Shown: positions 1-7,881, numbered from the stretch's first letter. The stretch: DNA of 64,000 nt from Nitrososphaerota archaeon (GCA_027887045.1 JAPCJH010000002.1:1-64000); one strand, 5' to 3'. Numbers and translations: made by a program. Notes: generated by a model from the letters alone, not told the origin.

Positions 1-1
1 G

Positions 2-105
2 CGCCCTGGCCGGGATTATCGTCTTTCGATTTCGAACCCGGGTCACGAGAGTGACAGTCTCGCATACTAGACCGTGGTACGGTTGACCCTCTATACGACC
101 AGGGC
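2..105 (-). tRNA. tRNA-Asp (GTC) with two introns
   Basis: The acceptor stem GCCCTGG/CCAGGGC closes the gene, with G as discriminator (position 2). The anticodon arm GAGA-CTGTCAC-TCTC gives anticodon GTC, so Asp. The gene is 104 bases; a normal tRNA of 73 remains after removing about 16 bases from the D-loop (roughly 72-88) and 15 bases from the T-loop (roughly 17-31). The T-loop insert forms its own hairpin (ATCG-AAAGA-CGAT). Neither intron is at the canonical 37/38 site. Exact intron borders are ambiguous by one or two bases. Removal needs the archaeal splicing endonuclease with relaxed BHB specificity. Confidence 0.9.
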
Positions 106-127
106 GCGAGTGGCCTCTCGATACGTC

Positions 128-138
128 TGATTTTTAAC
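128..138 (-). promoter_or_regulatory. TATA box of tRNA-Asp
   Basis: On the minus strand the sequence GGTTAAAAATC lies about 25 bases upstream of the tRNA-Asp 5' end at 105, the spacing expected for an archaeal box A. Inferred from position and composition only. Confidence 0.6.
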
Positions 139-374
139 CTTAAGGAGATGTCATTGGTCAACAAGGAGGAGAAGAGGAGAAGCTGCGCCGGATACTCCAA
201 ATTCTTGTGAATCAGTCTCATACAATTGACGGGAAGTCCGGTGAGATGAGAGCCGGGGCGATCCTGGTCTATCTCACCGGGCATACTGGTATTTTTCCAA
301 CTTGTGACTTGAGGCCCTCCCTAGCGGAGTCTAGCCAAGGATTTCATCTTGGCACCTTGCTATGTCTAGATTTG

Positions 375-481
375 CGGGCCCGACGGGAATCGAACCCGTT
401 TGGGGGGAATCGCCTGACCCTCGGGTTAAAAGCCCGATGCTCTACCTGATTGCTCTCTTTTGGGAACTAAGCTACGGGCCC
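375..481 (-). tRNA. tRNA-Lys (TTT) with two introns
   Basis: Acceptor stem GGGCCCG/CGGGCCC, D-stem GCTT/GAGC and anticodon arm TCGGG-CTTTTAA-CCCGA are all visible; the anticodon is TTT. The gene is 107 bases. Subtracting about 17 bases inserted in the D-loop (about 449-466) and about 16 bases inserted between the variable loop and the T-stem (about 399-415) leaves 74 bases and restores a five-base variable loop and the T-stem ACGGG/CCCGT. Both introns are at non-canonical sites. Confidence 0.9.
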
Positions 482-505
482 GCGTCTGAGGGCGTTTCGT
501 TCGAA

Positions 506-515
506 CTATTTTACC
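506..515 (-). promoter_or_regulatory. TATA box of tRNA-Lys
   Basis: GGTAAAATAG on the minus strand is centred about 28 bases upstream of the tRNA-Lys 5' end at 481, consistent with an archaeal box A element. Confidence 0.5.
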
Positions 516-573
516 GCGCGCCCGAGGCCAAAATGGTGTCTTAACTAAGAGGACGAATGCGGGTAATCGTAGG

Positions 574-1425
574 TTATCCCACAAGTTTCAGTACGGTTTT
601 GAGCTCCTCCTTCTGCGAAATTTCCTCTCCGGGCGGCGTTTCGATAATCAACGGCACATTCCTAACGTAATCATTTTGCAGGAGAGCCTTGAACCCTGCT
701 TTCCCAATCCTACCCTTGCCGACATGCTCATGGCGATCCAGGGCGCTCCCGAGGGCCCCCTTCGAATCGTTGAAATGTATCACTTTCATTTCCTTCAAGC
801 CGACGAGTCTGTCGAACAGAGATAAAGTGTCTCGCACCGCCGCCTCGTTGGAAAGGTCGAAACCTGCGGCGAAAGCGTGACAGGTGTCGAAACAGACCCC
901 GACCCTGTCGCGATTCTTTGTCAGGTCCATTATCATCTTCAGCTCTTCGAACCGCGCCCCAACACAGTTTCTTTGGCCCGCCATATTCTCGAGGAGTATC
1001 ATGGTCTTCCCCTCGCTCGAGTCGAGCGCCTCGTCGCAGGCCGCGGCGACATTTCTGACCCCCGTCATGGTTCCCGCTCCGTGGTGGCTTCCAAGATGCG
1101 CGACCAGATAGTCGATTTCGAGCCGGCCGCACCGCTCTACCTCAGCCTTCAGTGATTCACGACTCTGTTTGATCGCCGTCTTGTCTGAGGACGCGAGGTT
1201 GGGAAGGTAAGGCATGTGCGCGGCTATGGCCTTGAAGATCGTCTCCCTCCTCTTCCTCTTGAAGCCCTCGATGTCCTCTTTCGCGAGCGGCTTGAACGCC
1301 CACCTAGAGGGGTTCCGAGTGAATATCTGAAACGTAGTGCAGCCGATCTCGTTCGCTCGGTCAAACGCAAGGAGAAGGGACTCAGCGATCGAAACGTGGA
1401 ATCCAATGAGGAGACTCTTGGTCAC
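574..1425 (-). CDS. nfo: Endonuclease IV (AP endonuclease)
   Basis: This 283-residue protein has the length and motif series of the Nfo TIM-barrel family, which cleaves DNA 5' of abasic sites using three metal ions. Visible are GFHVSIA at the N-terminus, the strand FQIFTRNPSRW, the metal-ligand regions LVAHLGSHHGAG, LLENMAG and GVCFDTCHAFAAG, the stretch HFNDSKGALGS followed by DRHEHVGKGRIG, and a terminal IIETP. The start is GTG at 1425, which lies about 25 bases downstream of the TATA-like CCAATAAACC on the minus strand, suggesting a leaderless message. It stands alone, divergent from nothing obvious, and acts in base excision repair. Confidence 0.93.
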   Translation of the reverse strand: MTKSLLIGFHVSIAESLLLAFDRANEIGCTTFQIFTRNPSRWAFKPLAKEDIEGFKRKRRETIFKAIAAHMPYLPNLASSDKTAIKQSRESLKAEVERCGRLEIDYLVAHLGSHHGAGTMTGVRNVAAACDEALDSSEGKTMILLENMAGQRNCVGARFEELKMIMDLTKNRDRVGVCFDTCHAFAAGFDLSNEAAVRDTLSLFDRLVGLKEMKVIHFNDSKGALGSALDRHEHVGKGRIGKAGFKALLQNDYVRNVPLIIETPPGEEISQKEELKTVLKLVG

Positions 1426-1473
1426 AGCAAAACAGTCGGGAGGTGGGTTTATTGGTTTTCCCAGTAACCCACG

Positions 1474-1902
1474 CTACTTCTCTTGTTTCTCTCTTAGCTT
1501 AGTTCTGTGCGTGGTCCGGGTGCCGCTTCTCGGGGTCGAAGTCCTTCTCCGATACGTTCTAGTCCGCGGTACCGTGGACCTGCCGAAGGTCACCACGGAC
1601 GTCGAAGGTGTCGCTGTTTCGGGTGATGTTGGTTCTGGCTGTGAGGTTTGGAACAGGGCGGGCGCTGGCGATGGGTCTGGCTCAATCTGCGCGGGAGACG
1701 GAGCCGACAATTCTGCAACGGTCTCGGTGAACGTCTGAGAAGGCGAGGCCTCCGGAGAGTGTGTCGAGAACGTAGTTAGACTTGTCGTGGTCGCCTTTTG
1801 GCGCGATCGACCTAGCCAACCTCTAGGCGCAGCGTAGAGAACTAGCGCGGCGGCGAAGCCGGCGCCAAGCAAGATGGTCGCAACTTCTAGGACCGATGGC
1901 AT
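1474..1902 (-). CDS. Membrane-anchored low-complexity protein, function unknown
   Basis: The 142-residue product begins with a hydrophobic segment (about residues 5-27, including ILLGAGFAAALVLYAAP) that looks like a single N-terminal membrane anchor. The remainder is rich in Ser, Thr and Pro with a basic, Arg-rich C-terminus, i.e. probably disordered and either extracellular or cytoplasmic. I do not recognise a family. It starts at an ATG at 1902 and is divergent from the next gene on the plus strand. Ser/Thr/Pro-rich composition resembles surface-exposed linkers, but there is no domain to anchor a function. Confidence 0.55.
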   Translation of the reverse strand: MPSVLEVATILLGAGFAAALVLYAAPRGWLGRSRQKATTTSLTTFSTHSPEASPSQTFTETVAELSAPSPAQIEPDPSPAPALFQTSQPEPTSPETATPSTSVVTFGRSTVPRTRTYRRRTSTPRSGTRTTHRTKLREKQEK

Positions 1903-2038
1903 ATTTCACTGACACGTTAGCGCTGGTGGAGACTCTTCTAATCATGGGTCAAACCTAATGCACAAAACTATCAAAACGGAACACCCCCGTCAAGTCTTTT
2001 ATAACACGGAATGCTGCATCGTAGTCCCGGTGGAAGGC

Positions 2039-2407
2039 GTGTTCGTGCAGTACGATAAGATCACAAACTCTATGTTCAAGTTCGACAGGCGAGTGAGATA
2101 CGCAGCGGTCCTGGACAGTACCGGGGCGCTCATCGCGGGCGGTATGAGAAGGGGCATCCCTTCCCTAGAACCCAATAGCGAAGACCTCCGCTTGATCGCG
2201 AACTTAACGATTCAGCTCAACACGGACAAGACTTGGGACCGGTATTTCGGGAAGACCCAGTTCACTTTCATAAAGCGCGAAAAGGTGAACATCATGACGT
2301 TCTATCTCGGAGACAAGCTGCTCTTTGTTTCCACGGAGCCCGATTTCACCCTGCAACAGGCCCAGGAGCTTAGGAACACTATCGTAACCACGTACTCCCA
2401 GACCTAG
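2039..2407 (+). CDS. Conserved archaeal protein resembling DUF6659
   Basis: The open frame runs from 1958, but a TATA-like TTTATAA sits at about 1998-2004 inside it, so I place the start at GTG 2039 (alternative GTG 2045), giving about 122 residues. The core MFKFDRRVRYAAVLDSTG followed by ALIAGGMRRG resembles small Nitrososphaeria proteins grouped as DUF6659, thought to be Roadblock/profilin-like sensor folds: a predicted strand, a glycine turn, then helices and strands. Function unknown. Family assignment is from memory of the motif and is moderate. Confidence 0.6.
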   Translation: MFVQYDKITNSMFKFDRRVRYAAVLDSTGALIAGGMRRGIPSLEPNSEDLRLIANLTIQLNTDKTWDRYFGKTQFTFIKREKVNIMTFYLGDKLLFVSTEPDFTLQQAQELRNTIVTTYSQT

Positions 2408-2437
2408 GCGTTCTGAAAAATAAAAGTAAGATCAGGT

Positions 2438-2617
2438 CTAAGTTGTGAGACCGAGGGCTGGAAACTTGGCCTGATCTAGGCCTAACTCCTTCTGCAGGGT
2501 CCTGATTCGCTCGGCGTACTTCATCATGTCTTCCTTATTGTCCTGCACCTTGGCAACCTTATAGCCTCGCCACGCCTTCTTCAGGGCGCCCCAGGTCTGT
2601 CCCTTGTTGTAGCTCAT
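2438..2617 (-). CDS. 59-residue conserved small protein, paralogue of 58695-58871
   Basis: A 60-codon frame begins at ATG 2617. Its product opens MSYNKGQTWGALKKAWRGYK and continues with VAKVQDNKEDMMKYAERIRT and LQKELGLDQAKFP. It is basic, predicted helical and lacks cysteines or membrane segments. A second copy lies at 58695-58871 with about half the residues identical, including KGQ-WGAL-KAW, AKVQ, RIRTLQ and LG-QA-FP. Conservation between two copies 56 kb apart is the main evidence it is a real gene. A TATA-like TTATAT at about 2640-2647 gives a nearly leaderless start. Function unknown. Confidence 0.8.
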   Translation of the reverse strand: MSYNKGQTWGALKKAWRGYKVAKVQDNKEDMMKYAERIRTLQKELGLDQAKFPALGLTT

Positions 2618-2705
2618 CGGTTACAACGTTTCAATCATGAGATATAAGCCTTAGCGTGCTCAAGTAGTGTATCTGTGTCTATATCGGGGTATATCGCGTT
2701 TCGTG

Positions 2706-3089
2706 TCACTTGACTTCCATGGGTATCTTTTCGCCCTTTGAATTGTATACGGCTATGAACCTGGAGTCGACGAAGGGATACCCCACGATGACCATGATTC
2801 GTCCGGAGATGTGGAGCAGGTCTTCCTGGGAGGGGTTTACGTTCCCCGAGGGATGGGAATGGGCCACACCAAGGAACGTAAGGTCAATCGGGAGCATCCA
2901 CCAACTGAAGGAGGACATCGATTCGCCGTGCACCGCGGCGGGAGGAATCACGACGCCAGAAACTTCAGCGATTCCCTTCTTGACCTTCCCGCGGAGAAGG
3001 AGAATCCCTTCCTTCGGATATGCCATCTGAGAGAAGCTTAGCAGGCTGTCCGCGACGCTCTTCGCGAATACGGCCCTTTCTATGGGCAA
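2706..3089 (-). CDS. JAMM/MPN-domain metallopeptidase-like protein
   Basis: The 127-residue protein is a single JAB/MPN domain. The JAMM zinc motif is complete: Glu27 in YPKEG, then His77 and His79 in GVAHSHPSGN, Ser87 and Asp90 in NPSQED, matching E...HxHx7SxxD. Family members are isopeptidases removing ubiquitin-like or SAMP-type modifiers or act in sulfur-carrier processing. The start is TTG 3089, six bases after the stop of the upstream glutamine amidotransferase gene, so the two are probably co-transcribed. The natural substrate cannot be told from sequence. Confidence 0.85.
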   Translation of the reverse strand: MPIERAVFAKSVADSLLSFSQMAYPKEGILLLRGKVKKGIAEVSGVVIPPAAVHGESMSSFSWWMLPIDLTFLGVAHSHPSGNVNPSQEDLLHISGRIMVIVGYPFVDSRFIAVYNSKGEKIPMEVK

Positions 3090-3095
3090 CCGCTT

Positions 3096-3701
3096 TCACC
3101 GAAGACCTGTTCTGACCGCTGAGACGAAGTTCCCGAGGAACCTGTCCCCGTCGGGATTCTCCCGACTGCTACGCTCTGGATGGAACTGGACTCCATAGAC
3201 CGGTTTCTTCGGGCTCCGCATCGCGCATATCTCGCTCCCCGAACTCGTCGCGAGCTGCTCGAAACCCAGCGGGACTGCGTCGACGACCTCGTGATGGGAT
3301 TCGTATATTGTGATCGAACCCCCAAGCCCCTTGAACAAGGGATCGGGCCTCAATATCTTCGCTTTGTAATGACCCAGAACAGGTTTAGGCGAGGGGACGA
3401 CCCTCGCACCGAACGCGATTGCGATCATCTGATGGCCGAAACACACTCCAAGCACAGGGGTGGTTGCTTCCCGAATGAGCTCGATCTCCTTACCATACTT
3501 GGTTTGCGTCGCTGACCTCGAGAGCATGTCGTAGGATCCACTTAGGACGATTCCGTCGAAATTCTTGAATCCCTCCGGTTTCACTTGAGCTGCGTCTGAG
3601 CTCTGAACGCCAACCCCGAGCCTGCGCATCGAACTCACGAGCCTCATGAATCTCTCACGCGCCGAGTTGTTGTAATTATTCACGAGTAGCAGCTTGGTCA
3701 A
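3096..3701 (-). CDS. Class I glutamine amidotransferase (GuaA N-domain-like)
   Basis: This 201-residue protein carries the class I GATase triad: nucleophile Cys87 in GVCFGHQ, and His174/Glu176 in GVQFHPE. Such domains release ammonia from glutamine for a partner synthetase; the sequence is closest in style to the GMP synthase glutaminase subunit that archaea encode separately. No synthetase partner is nearby, so the acceptor reaction is uncertain (GMP synthase small subunit or a general GATase1 protein). Start is TTG 3701. It precedes the JAMM gene in the same direction. Confidence 0.8.
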   Translation of the reverse strand: MTKLLLVNNYNNSARERFMRLVSSMRRLGVGVQSSDAAQVKPEGFKNFDGIVLSGSYDMLSRSATQTKYGKEIELIREATTPVLGVCFGHQMIAIAFGARVVPSPKPVLGHYKAKILRPDPLFKGLGGSITIYESHHEVVDAVPLGFEQLATSSGSEICAMRSPKKPVYGVQFHPERSSRENPDGDRFLGNFVSAVRTGLR

Positions 3702-3756
3702 ATCGTTTCACGAGAAGACGACCGATTCATTTGAACCTTTAGAGTACTCAAAGGAT

Positions 3757-4749
3757 TCAGGTTACTTCGACGGGAGGAGCGCCGAGGTGCTGAGCCAAAA
3801 ACGTCAGAGTCCTCTTTAGAGTATCTTCTTCGTCTTGTTTGCAGGTGTAGGAGGCCGCTGTCGCGTGCCCGCCCCCGTAGCCGCCGAGCTCCTCAGCTAC
3901 TTTCTCGGCGATCTGAGTCCCCAGGTGGAGGTGTGTCGCTTCGTAAAACCGGGAAGTCGACCTGAGACTCACCCTCGTCTCCCCCTCCGACTCTCCCCCC
4001 GCCACGCCGACATCGGCGCCCAGGGAAATCATCGCCCTAGCCACATGGGCCTGGTATGAGCCGATTCTAGTCGTGGAGATGACCCAACTGCCTACCCGGT
4101 AGATAGTAAGTCGCTGTGCCCCCTTCAATTTCGCCACCACCTCCCCATAGTCTGGAGTAGATCTGAGCGTTTTTCTTGCGGCTTCGAGGTTCGCTCCGTG
4201 CTTGATCAGGTCGACGCACGCTTCGAGCGTCTTACGGGTCGCGAGACCAAGATGTTGGGAATCGAACATTATCGCAAGGAGGAGGGCCTGGGGCGTCTTC
4301 CCTATGAGGGGGACTTTGAGTTGATTGAATATGCCGTAAACAACTTCCGCCGCGGAGGTCGCTTCGGGGTCAACGATTTTGTAATCGTAAAGGGATTCGG
4401 CCTGAACTGGGTGGTGATCAATCAAAATCTTGACACCCTGCGAACTTCGCATCTTGCCAAGCCACGTCTTCAGAAGTTCTGTGTGTCCGACGTCGACCGC
4501 GACGAATAGGTCGAATTCGTCCTCACTTTCTGTCAGAACCCGGTGTTCGAAATCGGTTTTCAGGCGCTCGGTGAGGGTGGTCATTGACTCTGGTGATACT
4601 ATCACCACCTCTGATTTGGGAGCGATATTGCGGAAGAGGTCCGAAAGCGCATACGCCGAGAGGTAGGCGTCAACATCTGCGTTTCTGTGGCATACGATCG
4701 CAATTCGCTTGAGTTTCTTTGTCGGGATGAATGGAAACTTTGACGTCAG
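3757..4749 (-). CDS. DHH-family phosphoesterase (start uncertain)
   Basis: The protein has a DHH phosphoesterase core: an N-terminal HRNADVDAYLSAYAL (about 4660-4705), DVGHTE, the DHH-type ILIDHHPV, and a C-terminal DHHA1-like GGYGGGHATAAS. These are RecJ-like nanoRNases/pAp phosphatases. No ATG, GTG or TTG precedes the essential HRNAD motif in frame; the frame is open only back to a stop near 4780. A near-cognate CTG at 4749 lies about 27 bases from a TATA-like TTAATAAC and is my choice. The first ATG (4608) would delete the catalytic N-terminus. It may follow pfdB in the same direction. Confidence 0.8.
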   Translation of the reverse strand: MTSKFPFIPTKKLKRIAIVCHRNADVDAYLSAYALSDLFRNIAPKSEVVIVSPESMTTLTERLKTDFEHRVLTESEDEFDLFVAVDVGHTELLKTWLGKMRSSQGVKILIDHHPVQAESLYDYKIVDPEATSAAEVVYGIFNQLKVPLIGKTPQALLLAIMFDSQHLGLATRKTLEACVDLIKHGANLEAARKTLRSTPDYGEVVAKLKGAQRLTIYRVGSWVISTTRIGSYQAHVARAMISLGADVGVAGGESEGETRVSLRSTSRFYEATHLHLGTQIAEKVAEELGGYGGGHATAASYTCKQDEEDTLKRTLTFLAQHLGAPPVEVT

Positions 4750-4808
4750 AGAGCTTTCAAAAGCGGCTCGGGGGTCGCGTTATTAAGTGAAAACGGAAAG
4801 TCGGGGCC

Positions 4809-5204
4809 CTACTCGGGGTTTGCCGCCGTTTTCTGTTTCATCGATTGGTCGATCTTCGTCTGGATGTCCTTCAAGCTCTCTCTGAACCGGGCCTCCTGCT
4901 TTTGCAGGACCAGCGTCCTGGTTGCCGCCAGCTCCTTCTTCTCGGTTAGATCCTTCAGCATCGCCTCCTTCGAGACTTTCACGAGCAGGTTCCCCGCGTA
5001 CTTGTAAATTTGCTCCGAATCCACAGCCTTTTTCAGCTCCTCGAGAGCCTTATCCGTCTCCGCCAGTTCCATGTCCACCTGCTGCTTCTGAATCATCACG
5101 GCCTGCAGGTTCTGCTGCATCTGCTCGTACCGAGCGAGCTGTTCCCTCAACCACGGGGGAAGTTCTTGTTCGCTCAACGTTTGACCGACGAGTCCCGTGC
5201 TCAC
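4809..5204 (-). CDS. pfdB: Prefoldin beta subunit
   Basis: The 131-residue product has the prefoldin beta layout: an N-terminal coiled coil (about residues 18-60), a short beta hairpin region around IYKYAGNLLVKVSKEAM, and a second coiled coil. Prefoldin is a hexameric (alpha2 beta4) chaperone that hands nascent or unfolded chains to the thermosome. The start is GTG 5204, overlapping the stop of the upstream Pcc1-like gene as GTGA. It closes the exosome superoperon, its usual place in archaea. Confidence 0.92.
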   Translation of the reverse strand: MSTGLVGQTLSEQELPPWLREQLARYEQMQQNLQAVMIQKQQVDMELAETDKALEELKKAVDSEQIYKYAGNLLVKVSKEAMLKDLTEKKELAATRTLVLQKQEARFRESLKDIQTKIDQSMKQKTAANPE

Positions 5205-5437
5205 TTTAAGTCTTTCGAGCGCTCGGTCGCCTTTTTGATCGACTCGACTGCCTCTTTTGCCTGAGAGATAACCGCCAAGGGATCTTCCTCGCGGATCATT
5301 CGTTCAATTTGCTTCCCTTTGAGAGTGAATTTATTGTCCAAATCGGCGACCATCCTCAAAGTATCCTGCTCGGCTGAAAGGGTGACACGCAGCACGATCT
5401 CTTTGATTGGCCTAGGTTCGCTTCGGTGGGGTGACAT
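5201..5437 (-). CDS. Small Pcc1-like/DUF3194-like protein between rpl37ae and pfdB
   Basis: The frame encodes 78 residues from ATG 5437 (an upstream ATG at 5455 lies deeper in rpl37ae). The pattern is strand-rich at first (IVLRVTLSAEQDTLRMVADL) followed by a helix-forming C-terminus (LAVISQAKEAVESIKKA). In many archaea this slot between rpl37ae and pfdB holds a Pcc1-like KEOPS protein or a DUF3194 protein, and length and layout fit. Sequence motifs alone do not distinguish these. It overlaps rpl37ae by 26 bases and pfdB by 4, indicating translational coupling. Confidence 0.6.
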   Translation of the reverse strand: MSPHRSEPRPIKEIVLRVTLSAEQDTLRMVADLDNKFTLKGKQIERMIREEDPLAVISQAKEAVESIKKATERSKDLK

Positions 5438-5639
5438 CAAAGGCACCGCCTGCAATAGTGTATCCGCATGAACCGCAGGTCCAGATTCCGGTCGCCGCCC
5501 TTCGCAGTTTCATACTGGAACAAGAAGGGCACTCTCGGTGAGCCTTGAGCATCTTGAAAACTCTGGAGTTTCGCTTCCGCAGGGTTCCCCCGTACTTTGC
5601 TCCCAAGCCGCGGATTGTTTCTTTCTTTTTCTTGCCCAT
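5412..5639 (-). CDS. rpl37ae: 50S ribosomal protein L37Ae
   Basis: The 75-residue basic protein contains a C4 zinc ribbon, Cys37-x2-Cys40 (ECPSC) and Cys55-x2-Cys58 (TCGSC), in the L37Ae spacing, with the typical lysine-rich N-terminus followed by GLGAKYGGTLRKR. It binds 23S rRNA in the large subunit. Its ATG overlaps the stop of rrp42 by one base (TAATG), so translation is coupled within the exosome operon. Confidence 0.95.
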   Translation of the reverse strand: MGKKKKETIRGLGAKYGGTLRKRNSRVFKMLKAHRECPSCSSMKLRRAATGIWTCGSCGYTIAGGAFDVTPPKRT

Positions 5640-6454
5640 TATTTCGCCGCCCCCACAATCTGTTTCCTGATCTCCTTTCCCTTTCTCGTCGATAACTCCG
5701 CAGCCGCCATTACCTGCGCGGGAGTAAAAGTGCTCGGGTTCCCCTTCTGTCCTGCGCAGATGTTCCCGTCGTCATCGGTAGTCAGGGTTATTCTCGCATC
5801 CATGACGGCCTCTTCTTCGATAGAGGGGTCAACGATGAGGACGTTGCCGATCCGAGCCATTGTAACGGAGACGGGGACCCTTTTCACGGGCACGGGGATT
5901 GTCTCGCCTGTCGCCTTTGCCTTGTCGCCGTCTGGTACGTATTTCGGCATCTTCGCCGTCTTCAGCGCCGAGACGACCGCGAAACTGGTGGCGTCAAAAA
6001 GATTGCCGTCCACGTTGAGGATGCTGACGTCGACGAAAATCGTTACGACCACTTTGCCAGCAACGATGCAGAGTTCGGTAAGGTCGACCATCTCTGATTC
6101 CCTGATCCCCCTATCTACCACTCTCGCCAGCTCGATGGCGTCCTCGTCGGGTGGGCCTGCTTCTGCGTAGGGGGAAGAAAGCGGGAGGACTTCGGCGGTC
6201 ACGATTAGTAGCCCCTTATCGGGTGTGTCGGGGAATGGCGTTCCCGTGGCAATTTTTACACCGGCGATCACCTGCGTATTCCCGAGAGTGACCCTCGCTG
6301 ACGCGTTCGCCTTTTCGATCAATTGCGTCTCGATCTTCAGTTCCCGGTACTGTTCGAGCGAACGGCCATCGAGCCGCTTTCCCTTTGCCAGGAGTTCGGA
6401 CAGCTGCGCCTTCCTTATCGTCTCTACTATGTAGTTCTTCTTCACGGCTGACAT
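5639..6454 (-). CDS. rrp42: Exosome complex subunit Rrp42
   Basis: This 271-residue RNase PH-fold protein is the non-catalytic partner of Rrp41 in the hexameric archaeal exosome ring that degrades and tails RNA 3' ends. Motifs include RLDGRSLEQYRELKIE, the strand GNTQVIAGVKIATG, the Rrp42-type PDKGLLIVTAEVLPLSSP and the GPPDEDAIELARVVDRGIRE helix. Length matches the family. Its ATG immediately follows the rrp41 stop (TAGATG). Confidence 0.96.
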   Translation of the reverse strand: MSAVKKNYIVETIRKAQLSELLAKGKRLDGRSLEQYRELKIETQLIEKANASARVTLGNTQVIAGVKIATGTPFPDTPDKGLLIVTAEVLPLSSPYAEAGPPDEDAIELARVVDRGIRESEMVDLTELCIVAGKVVVTIFVDVSILNVDGNLFDATSFAVVSALKTAKMPKYVPDGDKAKATGETIPVPVKRVPVSVTMARIGNVLIVDPSIEEEAVMDARITLTTDDDGNICAGQKGNPSTFTPAQVMAAAELSTRKGKEIRKQIVGAAK

Positions 6455-7204
6455 CTATTCTTGCTCCTCCGCGGTTGATTCTGCGGGGCTGGATCCGAAA
6501 TACTTCTGCAACAGCACTTGGCGCTGCATTTCATATATCCGCTTTCCTCCCTCAATCGCGAGCTCGAACGCCTTCTTGAAATGGTCCGGAGTGTAAATCC
6601 CGTCTATCTGGAGGAGCGTCACCAAGCCCAGGTTTGGCATTATTGCAACTGGCATGTCCCCCGAACCCTCCTTGTCCTCCGAATCGTTGAGGTCGAGGAC
6701 GACCTGGCCGTCGACGATGCCGGATGAGACACCGCACACAAGGTCTCTCATGTTAATCCCGGCGTCCGCTAGAGCCAGCGCCGCGGCCGTTATCCCCGCA
6801 ACTCGCGAACCTCCGTCAGATTGCAGCACCTCAACAAAAATCTCTATCGCGGTCCTGGGATAGTCCTCGACCACGAGGGCGGGCTCGAGCGCTTCCCTGA
6901 TGACCTTTGAAATCTCTATCTCCCTGCGGGAGGGGGCCGGATTCTTCCTTTCGTCGACCGAGAAGGGCGCCATGTGGTACCTGCACCTGACGACGGCCCT
7001 GTCGGGCATGACTTCGTGCTTCGGGTGTACCTCCTTCGGACCGTACACCGCGGCCATTATCTTGTTCTTTCCCCACTCAATGAAGGCGGAGCCGTCCGCG
7101 TTCTTCAGGACGCCGACCTCGATCTTCACGGGTCTCAGCTGATCCCAGGTGCGGCCGTCGAGCCTTTTGCCTTTGTCATCGATCAGCTTGCGTTTAGCTT
7201 CCAC
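6455..7204 (-). CDS. rrp41: Exosome complex exonuclease Rrp41
   Basis: The 249-residue protein is the catalytic RNase PH-type subunit. It shows [38 protein letters not shown], the phosphate/RNA-binding basic patch around [12 protein letters not shown] and [20 protein letters not shown], and the active-site segment [17 protein letters not shown]. It uses phosphate to degrade RNA or ADP to add tails. Start GTG 7204 overlaps the end of rrp4 by 11 bases. Confidence 0.96.
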   Translation of the reverse strand: MEAKRKLIDDKGKRLDGRTWDQLRPVKIEVGVLKNADGSAFIEWGKNKIMAAVYGPKEVHPKHEVMPDRAVVRCRYHMAPFSVDERKNPAPSRREIEISKVIREALEPALVVEDYPRTAIEIFVEVLQSDGGSRVAGITAAALALADAGINMRDLVCGVSSGIVDGQVVLDLNDSEDKEGSGDMPVAIMPNLGLVTLLQIDGIYTPDHFKKAFELAIEGGKRIYEMQRQVLLQKYFGSSPAESTAEEQE

Positions 7205-7880
7205 TGACTGCTCCCTCTTTCAGGAACTCCTCGACCTTCTTCGCTAGGTCGGCGACGTGCGCCTCTTCTTCGATCATCTTGATCGCAGCTGCTGCTTTCA
7301 GGATCCCCTCTGGCGGGCCCGCGACGACAATGAGACCGTTCTGCCCTACGATCATCTCGGTGTTCGTCTGACCCGTCAACATCTGAATCATGTATCCCTT
7401 CCTCCCTATGAGGCGGGGCACCTTCGTGGGTGATATCTTAATGATTTCCCCCTTTGGAATCTTCCCTAGCCCCGGCCCGCGCACTGACATCTGAGGGTCC
7501 CTCGACCGGTCGAAAGCCTCGACCTTCGCGAGGAGTAGGTCTCCAATCTTGAAACGGCTGCTCAAATCATGAGTTCCTGGAGAGAATTCACGCCCGAAGA
7601 CGAAGGAGGCGGGAAGATATCCAAAAAAGCATGAGTTGATGTCGATTTCCCAGCCGAAGCCCGACATATCGATGACCTTCCCCACGACCTGGTCCTCGAC
7701 GTGGGGGATGTAGGGTCCAGAGAGCGGGATCAGCTTTACACCCTCCCCGCTGATTTCGGCCAGCCCCACTCTGAGGGCGATGAACTGGTCGTCTCTCTTC
7801 TCGATGAAGCTGCCGTACCTGAGGTCCCCCTTCGTTATTACGTCCCCTGGGATGACCTGCTTTCTCGTAATCATTGGCAA
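7194..7880 (-). CDS. rrp4: Exosome RNA-binding subunit Rrp4
   Basis: At 228 residues it has the Rrp4 order: an N-terminal domain ([17 protein letters not shown]), an S1 domain ([20 protein letters not shown] to [15 protein letters not shown]) and a C-terminal KH domain ([20 protein letters not shown], with GRKG as the nucleic-acid loop). It caps the exosome ring and guides RNA in. The start is TTG 7880 or ATG 7874, directly after the SBDS stop. Confidence 0.95.
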   Translation of the reverse strand: MPMITRKQVIPGDVITKGDLRYGSFIEKRDDQFIALRVGLAEISGEGVKLIPLSGPYIPHVEDQVVGKVIDMSGFGWEIDINSCFFGYLPASFVFGREFSPGTHDLSSRFKIGDLLLAKVEAFDRSRDPQMSVRGPGLGKIPKGEIIKISPTKVPRLIGRKGYMIQMLTGQTNTEMIVGQNGLIVVAGPPEGILKAAAAIKMIEEEAHVADLAKKVEEFLKEGAVSGS

Positions 7881-7881
7881 T

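Noticed and set aside
220-280. RNase P RNA, suggested by GGGAAGTCCGG
   Set aside because: The rest of the conserved core (P4 partner and CR-V type motif) is not found in the flanking sequence.
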